NCBI RefSeq assembly: GCF_003048375.1
Contig: NZ_CP021643.1
Span: 1 to 64,000, forward strand
DNA length: 64,000 nucleotides
Source: Campylobacter concisus
Lineage (GTDB): Bacteria; Campylobacterota; Campylobacteria; Campylobacterales; Campylobacteraceae
Direction: 5' to 3'
The notes below the pieces were generated by a model that saw only the letters and a list, made by a program, of their open reading frames with translations, made no database searches and had not been told where the DNA came from. Shown here one piece after another: positions 1 to 6,557 of the stretch (the stretch's first letter is position 1; each line of letters opens with the position of its first letter). A program made the translations under genes and the position numbers.

Positions 1-351
1 ATGCTATATGGTATAACTGATTTAGAAAGACAAGAACTTCAAAAGAATTTTAATTTTTTCTTAGAAAATGCTTACAAGTCTGAAAATTTTGATGATGTCG
101 TCGAAGATTTAAAAAAGATGATTGATAACGATGAAGTGCTACATTACGACTTTGCAGACTTTAACAAAATAATTGAGAATGGAAAAGAATACTATACTTG
201 TAGCTTATTGAACGATAATATCTTGTTTGAGGACGAGGGTAGCGGGTATCTGGTGTGGCAACGACAAAGAAATGAGGACGATTTTTACGGCTATATGGCT
301 TATAGGCTAAAAAATGGCAAATATTGGTTACTGCTCTACGGCGAGCATTAG
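1..351 (+). CDS. Hypothetical acidic protein, possibly truncated at the window edge
   Basis: I do not recognise this 116-aa protein. The reading frame is open from base 1, which happens to be ATG, so the true start may lie upstream. It is acidic, rich in Asp, Glu, Asn and aromatic residues, with no signal peptide, membrane segment or known motif. The C-terminal half has a Tyr/Trp-rich stretch (YLVWQRQRNEDDFYGY, YWLLLYG), which suggests a small folded soluble domain. It is followed after 27 bp by another small gene with a good ribosome binding site (AAAAGGAG), so it is probably the first visible member of a run of small co-directional accessory genes. Confidence 0.55.
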   Translation: MLYGITDLERQELQKNFNFFLENAYKSENFDDVVEDLKKMIDNDEVLHYDFADFNKIIENGKEYYTCSLLNDNILFEDEGSGYLVWQRQRNEDDFYGYMAYRLKNGKYWLLLYGEH

Positions 352-378
352 ATATATCAAATAAAAAGGAGCAAAAAT

Positions 379-582
379 ATGAGAAATTTCAAAGAGCTAG
401 AAAAATTTATAAAAGATGAAATTGCTGAGATAGAAAACGATGAACGCTACCACTACGCAAGCGCAAGCGTATTGATAAATGCCCCTTTGGCACTTATTCA
501 AACAGAAATGAGAGCCAAGATGAATGCCTACAAAGGTGTTCTTGAAAAGGTCAAAGAGCTTGAAGGAGTAAAAGATGAATGA
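379..582 (+). CDS. Hypothetical 67-aa helical protein
   Basis: This is a small unrecognised protein, predicted to be largely alpha-helical, with alternating charged and hydrophobic residues and no membrane segment. The start is supported by an AAAAAGGAG ribosome binding site about 8 bases upstream. Its 3' end overlaps the next gene by 8 bp in another frame, which indicates translational coupling. The composition fits a small coiled-coil or helical-bundle protein of the kind common on plasmids and prophages. No function is assigned. Confidence 0.6.
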   Translation: MRNFKELEKFIKDEIAEIENDERYHYASASVLINAPLALIQTEMRAKMNAYKGVLEKVKELEGVKDE

Positions 583-913
583 CATAAAATCAAGGTATGA
601 GTTTTTAAAGATACCTTGGGAGGGTGACTTTGTATATGTTAAAAAACATAAATTTGAAGAGGAGCTAGGTGGCACAAAAATACACTTTTTTGAACCTAAC
701 TTTGTTTATTGTGAAAATAAAATACGAAGAAAAGATGTCTTTTGGGAAGATGCCTTGGTAAGAGGATATAAGACTAATGGTTTTTTATTTTCAAATGAAG
801 AAGAGTGGAAGGAGTATGCTAAAAAGAAATTTTTAGCGTTTAAAGATACTCTTTTGGTAGAACCTGATGAACATTGCGATGATGAAATTTTCGACTTAAA
901 TTTTCATTGGTGA
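575..913 (+). CDS. Hypothetical 112-aa protein
   Basis: This is an unrecognised soluble protein rich in Phe, Trp, Lys and Glu. It starts with ATG inside the end of the preceding gene (8-bp overlap), downstream of a GGAG motif, so the two are probably translated together. There are no transmembrane segments, signal peptide or cysteine clusters, and the C-terminus is acidic. The coding assignment rests on the overlap, the ribosome binding site and the uninterrupted frame. Confidence 0.6.
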   Translation: MNDIKSRYEFLKIPWEGDFVYVKKHKFEEELGGTKIHFFEPNFVYCENKIRRKDVFWEDALVRGYKTNGFLFSNEEEWKEYAKKKFLAFKDTLLVEPDEHCDDEIFDLNFHW

Positions 914-933
914 TATTGAAAAAAAGATTTTAT

Positions 934-1182
934 ATGAAAAACCTGACAAAGAAAGAAATAGACCAATATTGTAGGACAGTTATATATTACTTAATTGATG
1001 CTTATGACACTGATGCTTTGTGTGAGTCAGATTTATCTTTGGAAGACCAATGGAAAATTATGGCTAGGATGAAGCATTACGCAAGCAAATATATTACTGA
1101 TCATGTTAAATGTAATACTACAAACACTATTCTTGACTCAGTTAGAAAGAAAAGAGAAAAAGATGAAGCTAAGAGAAATTGA
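934..1182 (+). CDS. Hypothetical 82-aa protein
   Basis: This is a small unrecognised protein. The frame is open from a TTG at 907 that overlaps the previous stop, but the ATG at 934 is a more plausible start; neither has a strong ribosome binding site. The sequence contains a Cys-Arg and a His-Val-Lys-Cys stretch and ends in a very basic tail (VRKKREKDEAKR), which could contact nucleic acid, though this is only inferred from charge. The 3' end overlaps the next gene. Confidence 0.5.
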   Translation: MKNLTKKEIDQYCRTVIYYLIDAYDTDALCESDLSLEDQWKIMARMKHYASKYITDHVKCNTTNTILDSVRKKREKDEAKRN

Positions 1183-1387
1183 AATTAGTAGCGCCGAAGC
1201 AATAGAAAGATTGGATAATATCTTTTTAATAAATTCCATTTTCTTCTTAATTTTGGGGATTATTGTTTTGTTTAGTGCCTCAAATTATGATAATTACAAT
1301 GAAAAGAGCAGGCGAAAAATTATGGCTTCGGGTGTTATAATAATTGTTTTAGTTCTTGTGGCGCAACCACTATACTTCAAGTTTTGA
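1163..1387 (+). CDS. Small two-span membrane protein
   Basis: This is an unrecognised 74-aa protein with two clear hydrophobic segments, at about residues 20-38 (FLINSIFFLILGIIVLF) and 52-70 (SGVIIIVLVLVAQPLYF), separated by a charged loop. I chose the ATG at 1163, within the 3' end of the previous gene, because the longer open frame from 1103 would add a 20-residue extension fully overlapping that gene. An AAAAGAGAAA purine stretch precedes it. It is probably an inner-membrane protein. Confidence 0.5.
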   Translation: MKLREIEISSAEAIERLDNIFLINSIFFLILGIIVLFSASNYDNYNEKSRRKIMASGVIIIVLVLVAQPLYFKF

Positions 1388-1406
1388 CGTTAAAAAGGAT
1401 CAGCAA

Positions 1407-1703
1407 ATGATGAATGAGATTGATAAAATGGTTTTAGCTCTTAAAAAAATCAAAAAGGGCTTTGTTATTTTTTATGAAACACCTAGCGAAGCTACTCCAG
1501 CAAATTTTAAAGTTTTTGATAACGTATTCGATGCCTTTAATTTTGCTAGTGAGAATAGGTTTTTAAAAGGTTTTCGCGCAGGGAATAATTGTTGGGCTGT
1601 TTATGAAAGTTTAGATGCGCTGAAGCAAATATGCGAGTGTCAGCGTATTATTAATGAAGACCTAGCAGAGTATAAATTTTTGGGACTAAAGAGGGAGATA
1701 TAA
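1407..1703 (+). CDS. Hypothetical protein, paralogue of the 5055-5339 product
   Basis: This is a 98-aa unrecognised soluble protein. The start at 1407 is preceded by AAAAAGGATCAG, a good ribosome binding site; the frame is open upstream to 1356 but that part overlaps the preceding gene. The core pattern, Lys-Gly-Phe/Tyr-(hydrophobic)-Phe-Tyr/Phe followed by a Phe-Asp-Asn-x-Phe-x-Ala stretch and a Lys-(Gly/Phe)-Phe/Val strand, recurs in the product of 5055-5339. The two are therefore likely members of one small plasmid protein family. The function is unknown. Confidence 0.55.
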   Translation: MMNEIDKMVLALKKIKKGFVIFYETPSEATPANFKVFDNVFDAFNFASENRFLKGFRAGNNCWAVYESLDALKQICECQRIINEDLAEYKFLGLKREI

Positions 1704-1723
1704 AAGATCAATATTTTTTAGTT

Positions 1724-1831
1724 ATGAATTACCCAACCGCTAAAGCAGTTGGTATTTCTGCCCAAAAAGTTCTTAAAGCAACCATAGATAAAAATGTTAG
1801 CCTGCTTGAAATCAAAGTAAAGACACTCTAA
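1724..1831 (+). CDS. Possible 35-aa peptide
   Basis: This short open frame begins at ATG 1724 and ends at TAA 1831. The translation (starting MNYPTAKAVGISAQK) has a balanced composition, unlike the surrounding AT-rich DNA, but there is no strong ribosome binding site and no recognisable family. It could be a real small protein or the remnant of a longer gene. From 1832 to about 1950 I see nothing beyond AT-rich DNA with scattered short inverted repeats. Confidence 0.25.
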   Translation: MNYPTAKAVGISAQKVLKATIDKNVSLLEIKVKTL

Positions 1832-1952
1832 TTATTTAATTCCTTATAGAAAATACTAAAAACAAGCAGGCAAAATCCAAGCGATGCTCTCAGCCTAAAG
1901 ATCAATTCACATTATCCTGCCTTCCATGCTTATTGATTTAGATAGATTAATT

Positions 1953-2034
1953 TTGTATTTTTACAAATTATTTTAAAATTTATTTGTATTTTTACTAATA
2001 AACCCTTGACAAACTTGTAATTTTACAATATAAT
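1953..2034 (+). promoter_or_regulatory. Consensus sigma-70 promoter with three 31-bp-spaced operator-like repeats
   Basis: There is a perfect promoter: TTGACA at 2006-2011, a 17-bp spacer, and TATAAT at 2029-2034. A 12-bp repeat, TTGTA(T/A)TTTTAC, occurs at 1953-1964, 1984-1995 and 2015-2026, at exactly 31-bp intervals (about three helical turns). The third copy lies inside the promoter spacer. A fourth, weaker match (TTGCAAATATAC) starts at 2047. This looks like a strong promoter repressed by a protein binding cooperatively on one DNA face; the regulator is not identified. Confidence 0.75.
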
Positions 2035-2073
2035 ACACTTATTAATTTGCAAATATACAAGAGAGGATTGAAA

Positions 2074-2445
2074 ATGAAAAATTTACAAAATTTGATTTTA
2101 GACAAATTTGTCACGTGCGAAAAAATCAAGCTTAGAAATACCGCCGACGGCTGGGATTATAAAAATCTAAACGGCGGTGTAGGTATAGCCGAGATAAAAT
2201 ATTCAACCGCTTACAGCGGGCAATTTGAAAACGTAGTTGTAATCGCTTATGACTACACAAAATATAACGATATTTCAAATTTCGTGGTAATCGGCACGCT
2301 AAAGCCAAACGGCAAGCTGGAGCTTTGCGAGCCTACGGATGAAAAAGAAAAGTGGCTATATCCTCCAGTAGATATGGACTGCGAAAACGTCAGGGTAGCT
2401 AATAGGCAAGATATAGAAAAATGGCTAAAGAAAGGCGAACAATGA
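2074..2445 (+). CDS. Hypothetical 123-aa protein under a strong regulated promoter
   Basis: This is an unrecognised soluble protein. The ATG at 2074 follows a GAGAGGA ribosome binding site at 2061-2067 and lies 40 bp downstream of a consensus promoter. The frame is open upstream from a TTG at 2047, but the ATG is better placed. The sequence has several beta-strand-like hydrophobic stretches (VVVIAYDY, FVVIGTLKPNGKLEL) and a C-terminal Trp-Leu-Lys-Lys segment. GC content is visibly higher than that of its neighbours, which suggests a different origin. It has no known motif. Confidence 0.7.
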   Translation: MKNLQNLILDKFVTCEKIKLRNTADGWDYKNLNGGVGIAEIKYSTAYSGQFENVVVIAYDYTKYNDISNFVVIGTLKPNGKLELCEPTDEKEKWLYPPVDMDCENVRVANRQDIEKWLKKGEQ

Positions 2446-2528
2446 TTATCACATTTTCACACCCAAAAGGCGGAGGCTGCGCAGTGTTTCCTCTTTTTTC
2501 AGTAGCAAAAGATCACGAGGGTTTTTAA
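2442..2528 (+). CDS. Possible 28-aa peptide resembling the start of a ParA ATPase
   Basis: This short frame begins with ATG overlapping the previous stop (ATGA) and ends just before the next gene. Its start, MIITFSHPKGGGCAVF, resembles the deviant Walker A region of ParA/MinD ATPases, which typically begin with a hydrophobic strand and Lys-Gly-Gly-x-Gly-Lys-Thr. Here the Gly-Lys-Thr part is missing and the frame stops after 28 residues. It may be a degraded ParA remnant or a coincidence. Confidence 0.25.
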   Translation: MIITFSHPKGGGCAVFPLFSVAKDHEGF

Positions 2529-2529
2529 A

Positions 2530-3183
2530 ATGATTGGTTTTTTTAGTGTTATTCTCCCAGTAGCGTTTATAGTTGATATCCTAGTAGTTTTTTTTCTAAA
2601 TATAGATTTATCTAGCCTTGCTATTGTTTTTTTAGTTACTGGTATATTTTTATTGCTTTTTAGCACATATTATATTAGTAAAAAAATACATAGAAGTGGG
2701 TTGTCGGGTTGTGATTTTGAAAGAGAAGCAGATAATAAAACAGAGAAAGGCTCGATAATTATACTTTTATTTATGGTGATTTGCCTTTTATTGCTTGGAC
2801 CCTCTTATATTTTTTATCACAATGAAGTATTAAATCAACGTGACGATGCTGTTTATTTAAATAGCAAATATCAGGAAAGAAGCGACTTACTTGCATTGTA
2901 TATTAAGTCTAAATTAAACGATAATGAAAAGCCTGCCTTTGAAAGAAATTATTTTGAAGGTGGATTATATTTTTATAATAAGCTTGGCGGTGGCATTTGC
3001 CTTTTATCCATGAATTCATCCATTTGCAAATATTGGCTAGATAGAGTTGTGGATGAAGTGAAGCAACAAACCGCTGATGAAATAAAGGAAAAGGCTAGCT
3101 ATCTTAATAAAGTAGAACAAGAAAAGCAAGTTTTAGAAAAATTTAAAGAAAATAATAATCTGCCTGCAATCATTAAAAACTGA
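2530..3183 (+). CDS. Membrane protein, three predicted spans
   Basis: This is an unrecognised 217-aa protein. The N-terminal half has three hydrophobic segments (about residues 2-26, 29-49 and 74-96), separated by a short polar loop containing a Cys-Asp motif. The C-terminal half is soluble and charged and ends in a likely coiled coil rich in Lys, Glu and Gln (about residues 175-208). The topology suggests a membrane anchor with a cytoplasmic or periplasmic helical domain. It starts 1 bp after the preceding short frame and ends at the edge of a palindrome at 3183-3206. Confidence 0.65.
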   Translation: MIGFFSVILPVAFIVDILVVFFLNIDLSSLAIVFLVTGIFLLLFSTYYISKKIHRSGLSGCDFEREADNKTEKGSIIILLFMVICLLLLGPSYIFYHNEVLNQRDDAVYLNSKYQERSDLLALYIKSKLNDNEKPAFERNYFEGGLYFYNKLGGGICLLSMNSSICKYWLDRVVDEVKQQTADEIKEKASYLNKVEQEKQVLEKFKENNNLPAIIKN

Positions 3184-3206
3184 ATTATACGTTTTTTTGT
3201 ATAATT
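3183..3206. promoter_or_regulatory. Palindrome upstream of an HTH gene
   Basis: Perfect 8-bp arms AATTATAC and GTATAATT flank an 8-base loop of G followed by seven T. The right arm contains TATAAT, a -10-like hexamer about 20 bp upstream of the start of the HTH gene at 3225. Two readings are possible: an autoregulatory operator overlapping the HTH gene promoter, or a weak terminator for the gene ending at 3183. Confidence 0.5.
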
Positions 3207-3224
3207 AAAACAAAAAGGTTAATA

Positions 3225-3455
3225 ATGGATTTACTACACATTAGAGCTTGTGAAATTTTAGGCATCAGTAGGCAAGAGCTTGCCGACAAGCTCGGAATTT
3301 CTGTTGCTACAATAAATAGCTGGACTAGCGATCCAGCTAGGATTTCTCAAACAACAAAATTAGCTCTTGAGCTTATGATAGAAAATCATGAGCTCAAAAT
3401 GATTATTATAAAAGCAAAAGAAGCCCAAGAGGCTATTACAAATTTTAAGGAATAA
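3225..3455 (+). CDS. Small helix-turn-helix DNA-binding protein
   Basis: This 76-aa protein has a clear HTH: residues about 12-32 read as a helix, turn and recognition helix (RQELADKLGISVATINSWTS), typical of XRE- or bacteriophage CI-like small repressors. The C-terminal 30 residues form a helix rich in Glu, Lys and Ala that could dimerise. The ribosome binding site is AAAAGG. A perfect palindrome containing a -10-like hexamer sits immediately upstream, which suggests autoregulation. It may control the adjacent run of small membrane-protein genes; this is an inference from position. Confidence 0.75.
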   Translation: MDLLHIRACEILGISRQELADKLGISVATINSWTSDPARISQTTKLALELMIENHELKMIIIKAKEAQEAITNFKE

Positions 3456-3457
3456 AA

Positions 3458-3529
3458 ATGCAAGATTTATTTGATAAATATGGTTTAAAAATTTTAATTT
3501 CATTATTTTTTATGGTTACTGATTTTTAA
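3458..3529 (+). CDS. Possible 23-aa hydrophobic peptide
   Basis: This is a very short frame starting 2 bp after the HTH gene stop and preceded by AAGGAATAAAA, a good ribosome binding site. The peptide has one hydrophobic segment (LKILISLFFMV). It might be a leader or toxin-like membrane peptide, or simply a decayed gene. Evidence is limited to the ribosome binding site and position. Confidence 0.3.
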   Translation: MQDLFDKYGLKILISLFFMVTDF

Positions 3530-3542
3530 AAGGAGTTTATAA

Positions 3543-3730
3543 ATGTTTATATACATAATAGAACTTTTAGGAGCATTTTTTATATTTTACGGATTTTTTC
3601 AATTTAAAAAAATACCGATAGCTCTAGCTACAAGGCAAAATGTTTTATTACGTTAGGTGGTGGGCTATTATTTATTATTATGGCTATACTTATGACTTTT
3701 CCTGATTATTTTGACAAAGCAAAATTCTAA
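3543..3730 (+). pseudogene. Small two-span membrane protein gene broken at a poly-A tract
   Basis: The ATG at 3543 follows AAAAGGAGTTTAT, a strong ribosome binding site. The first frame encodes a hydrophobic segment and then stops at 3654. If one base is added to the run of seven A at 3606-3612, the frame continues through a second hydrophobic segment (GGGLLFIIMAILM) to a stop at 3730, giving about 62 residues with two membrane spans. This fits a one-base slippage deletion, or a phase-variable or programmed frameshift. Confidence 0.5.
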
Positions 3731-3760
3731 CTATTAGATGAGCAAGGATAAAAATAGATT

Positions 3761-4183
3761 ATGAGTGAGAAAATTAAAATCCCTATGGGTGAGCAAATAA
3801 ATTTTGATGTCAATGAGGTAGAAATTATGAATGACTATCCTAAAAACTTAAATTTTAAGGGTGACAATTATTCATCGGATCGTAGGTGTGATGAAAATTT
3901 ATCTAGTAAAGAGGCTAGTATGAAGAAATTTGATTATATAAAACAATCCTGGTATGTTGGGCTTTTTCTCTTGTTTTGGATATTGACAATTTGTGGCACA
4001 TATACTATTTCTCCTTTAGTTCGTGCTTCCTTTGATAGAGAGCAGATTAAAGCAGAGACTGGACAATATCCACTAGAACTTATTAACCCAATCAAGTTGA
4101 GCGAATTAAACGAGCTCGCAAAGCATGCTGGTGATCCAACTGTTATTCTCGTTGGTAGTGGAAAAATATTGTTAGAGAAATGA
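3761..4183 (+). CDS. Hypothetical single-span membrane protein
   Basis: This is an unrecognised 140-aa protein. A polar N-terminal region of about 60 residues is followed by one hydrophobic segment (about residues 66-87, GLFLLFWILTICGTYTISPL) and a C-terminal soluble part ending in a Val/Gly-rich strand (VILVGSGKILL). The topology suggests an N-in bitopic inner-membrane protein. It lies in a run of small membrane-protein genes and is followed, after 25 bp, by another single-span protein gene. Confidence 0.55.
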   Translation: MSEKIKIPMGEQINFDVNEVEIMNDYPKNLNFKGDNYSSDRRCDENLSSKEASMKKFDYIKQSWYVGLFLLFWILTICGTYTISPLVRASFDREQIKAETGQYPLELINPIKLSELNELAKHAGDPTVILVGSGKILLEK

Positions 4184-4208
4184 TTAGAAGTTTTTGGAGA
4201 GTGTAGAT

Positions 4209-4685
4209 ATGAATAAAAGTGAAAACGGTAGCAAATATTTGATATTAAACGCACTATTGGCATTGTTGGCATTGCCATTTATTTTTGTTTTTATCTTCGC
4301 TTTATATATCGGATACGTTAAATTTATGAAGTATGTGGATAGAGAATACGATAGACTAGAGGTTTTGGCTTTAGAGGATTTTAAAAACGAAAATGATGGA
4401 ATAAGCATAATTGATATGTATAAAATTAAGCGAGCTATTTCTGTAGTTATTAGCAAAACTAGCGTGAGGGACTCGGCAGGTGAAACCTCAAATATAATTT
4501 ATGACAATATGAAAAAAAATGGAACTTTATCCTTATGCAAGGATATAGAAAATGAAGTAAAGCCTGAATGTGAAAATCAGATCGGCGAAGAAATTAAATT
4601 ATTTTTAAATAATCATAAAAAGCCTGAACCTAAACCTGATGCCCCTGAAGAAATGGCAAAGCGTATTTTGAGTAATATCAAATAA
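4209..4685 (+). CDS. Hypothetical single-span membrane protein
   Basis: This is a 158-aa unrecognised protein. I chose the ATG at 4209 because it follows TTTTGGAGAG by about 8 bases; a TTG at 4194 in the same frame would overlap that site. One hydrophobic segment covers about residues 12-38 (LNALLALLALPFIFVFIFAL). The rest is charged, with a Lys/Glu/Pro-rich C-terminus (KKPEPKPDAPEE) and two cysteines that could pair if the domain is periplasmic. The function is unknown. Confidence 0.6.
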   Translation: MNKSENGSKYLILNALLALLALPFIFVFIFALYIGYVKFMKYVDREYDRLEVLALEDFKNENDGISIIDMYKIKRAISVVISKTSVRDSAGETSNIIYDNMKKNGTLSLCKDIENEVKPECENQIGEEIKLFLNNHKKPEPKPDAPEEMAKRILSNIK

Positions 4686-4695
4686 GGAATTTAAA

Positions 4696-4929
4696 ATGAG
4701 CAACACTCTTACACAACTATACAAGGACTTAAGGCTTTTTAAGAGAATTGTGATTTGTTTTTCTATCTTGGCTATCGCTTGCACTGCATGGCATAAAGAC
4801 AATACACAAAATTTAATTGGTTCATTGATCTTTATTGGGTTTTTTATTGCAATAGGCGTATTAGGCTGGCTTAATACAACTAAAGCTATAAAATGGTATA
4901 AAAAGTATTGTTTAGAAGAAGGAAAGTAA
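4696..4929 (+). CDS. Small two-span membrane protein
   Basis: This is an unrecognised 77-aa protein with hydrophobic segments at about residues 16-30 (IVICFSILAIACTAW) and 39-58 (IGSLIFIGFFIAIGVLGWL), and basic termini. The ribosome binding site AAGGAATTTAAAATG supports the start. It is separated from the gene before by 10 bp and from the next small frame by 2 bp, consistent with one transcript for this series of membrane proteins. Confidence 0.55.
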   Translation: MSNTLTQLYKDLRLFKRIVICFSILAIACTAWHKDNTQNLIGSLIFIGFFIAIGVLGWLNTTKAIKWYKKYCLEEGK

Positions 4930-4931
4930 AA

Positions 4932-5051
4932 ATGAGTGCTGATGTTTCTAATAGTATTGGTGGAATGGGTATTTTTATAGTTTTTGCCAATCTATTTGTT
5001 TTTGCTATGGCAATTTTTTTAAAAGAAGATAAAAAAGATGAACAAGGATAA
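4932..5051 (+). CDS. Possible 39-aa single-span peptide
   Basis: This frame starts at ATG 4932, directly after the preceding stop, with GAAGGAAAG as ribosome binding site, and ends 3 bp before the next gene. The peptide has a Ser/Gly-rich N-terminus, one membrane-spanning segment (GIFIVFANLFVFAMAIFL) and a charged tail (KEDKKDEQG). The spacing and composition make it a credible gene despite its size. Confidence 0.5.
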   Translation: MSADVSNSIGGMGIFIVFANLFVFAMAIFLKEDKKDEQG

Positions 5052-5054
5052 GAT

Positions 5055-5339
5055 ATGTTATTAATTGAGAAAAAATTACCAAAAGGTTATATTGTCTTTT
5101 TTGGTTCAAATTGTTTTCAGCATTTTGATAATTTTTATAAAGCTTGCAGCTTTGCTATTAAGCTAGAAAATTTTGTTAAATTTGTTGAGATGTCTGATGG
5201 TGTTGAGCGAGATGTTATAGAAAATAAAGAAAAGCTTAAGAGCTTAATGTCCATAAGAATTCAGTTAGAAGAGCAAGAGGCATTTGCAGAAAATAATAAA
5301 AAGGTTCTTGAAGTTATTAGCCAATTTCGAGCATTATAG
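5055..5339 (+). CDS. Hypothetical protein, paralogue of the 1407-1703 product
   Basis: This is a 94-aa unrecognised soluble protein. The first half (LPKGYIVFFGSNCFQHFDNF followed by a helix and a Lys-Phe-Val strand) matches the pattern in the 1407-1703 product, so the two probably share a fold. The second half is a charged helix. It starts 3 bp after the preceding short frame, whose end supplies an AACAAGGATAAG ribosome binding site. The role is unknown. Confidence 0.55.
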   Translation: MLLIEKKLPKGYIVFFGSNCFQHFDNFYKACSFAIKLENFVKFVEMSDGVERDVIENKEKLKSLMSIRIQLEEQEAFAENNKKVLEVISQFRAL

Positions 5340-5348
5340 GAGCAAAAT

Positions 5349-5792
5349 TTGAAAATAACCACTATTGCGATTTTTGGCTTTTTTCTTGCGGTAGCTATAA
5401 CACAAATTTTAGCTTCCCTTTACTTATGGATCGATACTGCTTACTTTCTACATTATTTTATGGGTTGTGTAGGCCTTTCCTTTTTGGCTGCCTATTTTTT
5501 GATTAGTTTCTTTAAAAAATTTAATATAGCCAAAACAATTAAGCTCTTTTTGGATAAAGCCTCTGGGGCATTTATAATGGCACTTGTCTTAAATGGCTTT
5601 TTTATACTTTGCGGTGTTAATGGCTTTTTCTCGCAATATTATTCTCAGCTACATAGAGTTATATATGTAAAAGATGGCGGTAAAGAGTTCTCATTGGTAG
5701 TTTATGACAAACAAAAAGCTAAAGATGTAGCCGAGAAGCTAAAAAGCAGTGATGTGGATATAAAAGAACTAGGAAGCCTTAAGGCAAACTAA
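5349..5792 (+). CDS. Membrane protein, three predicted spans
   Basis: This is an unrecognised 147-aa protein beginning with TTG, supported by AGGAGCAAAAT upstream and by lack of a better ATG. Hydrophobic segments lie at about residues 4-27, 31-56 and 70-92. The last 50 residues form a soluble domain with a short beta strand (EFSLVVYDKQKAKDVAEKL). A non-coding gap of about 95 bp follows before the next gene. Confidence 0.55.
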   Translation: MKITTIAIFGFFLAVAITQILASLYLWIDTAYFLHYFMGCVGLSFLAAYFLISFFKKFNIAKTIKLFLDKASGAFIMALVLNGFFILCGVNGFFSQYYSQLHRVIYVKDGGKEFSLVVYDKQKAKDVAEKLKSSDVDIKELGSLKAN

Positions 5793-5887
5793 CCCCTATC
5801 TCCTTTCTATTAAGCTATAAATCAAAAATGTATTGATCTGAGCCAAATTTAGATATATAATTAAGAAAATTTAAAAGAGGAGTGGTT

Positions 5888-6556
5888 ATGCAAAGCAAAA
5901 TCATGAAAATAGCCCTTGCGTGGATCGGTGCATTTTTTTGCGCGTGGCTATTTGGTAATCACATGCTTGATGTGTCTTTAATTCCACCACCATTTTTTTT
6001 CTTTGTGGCACTTTTATATACAGCAGTTACTTTTGCAAAGGACAAAGAGGATTCCCGTGGCAATAAAGTAAGTATATTTGAAAATATTTTTGTAAAATTA
6101 GGTTGCTTGTGGGTAGGGATATTTTTATATTTGGTTTTTTTTGGCTCAAATACTAAATTCTTTTTGTTACTTACTATTTTCTATATAGGCTTGATATATG
6201 CGCCACTTATACTTTGGGGATATAAATATTTGGGTGGCACGGAAAAAGAAAGAGCCGAAAAAATTCTTAGAAAGCTTTCGACTATCACATATTTATTCTT
6301 TATATTACCTTTCTTTTTCGCTCTGTATCCAGATCATGTCAATGGCATTATAGAGCATTGGGATGTTAGGTTTTATCAAGGAGTTTTAGTTGGTATCATT
6401 TTTTATTTTCTTGCGAAATTTGCTCTATATCAATGGTATGATGGACTTTTAATAGAAATGACGACCGACCCTACGGCAAATTATATGGCAATATTTTTTG
6501 GCATATATTTTTTTATTGTTTCCTTTTTTATGGTGATAATTCACGCGTTAGACTAA
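5888..6556 (+). CDS. Polytopic membrane protein, about seven spans
   Basis: This is an unrecognised protein of about 222 residues that is hydrophobic along nearly its whole length, with around seven predicted membrane segments rich in Phe. The ATG at 5888 follows AAGAGGAGTGG; a GTG at 5882 in the same frame overlaps that site and is less likely. No transporter motif is recognisable. It ends 1 bp before the next gene, so the two are probably cotranscribed. Confidence 0.6.
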   Translation: MQSKIMKIALAWIGAFFCAWLFGNHMLDVSLIPPPFFFFVALLYTAVTFAKDKEDSRGNKVSIFENIFVKLGCLWVGIFLYLVFFGSNTKFFLLLTIFYIGLIYAPLILWGYKYLGGTEKERAEKILRKLSTITYLFFILPFFFALYPDHVNGIIEHWDVRFYQGVLVGIIFYFLAKFALYQWYDGLLIEMTTDPTANYMAIFFGIYFFIVSFFMVIIHALD

Positions 6557-6557
6557 C

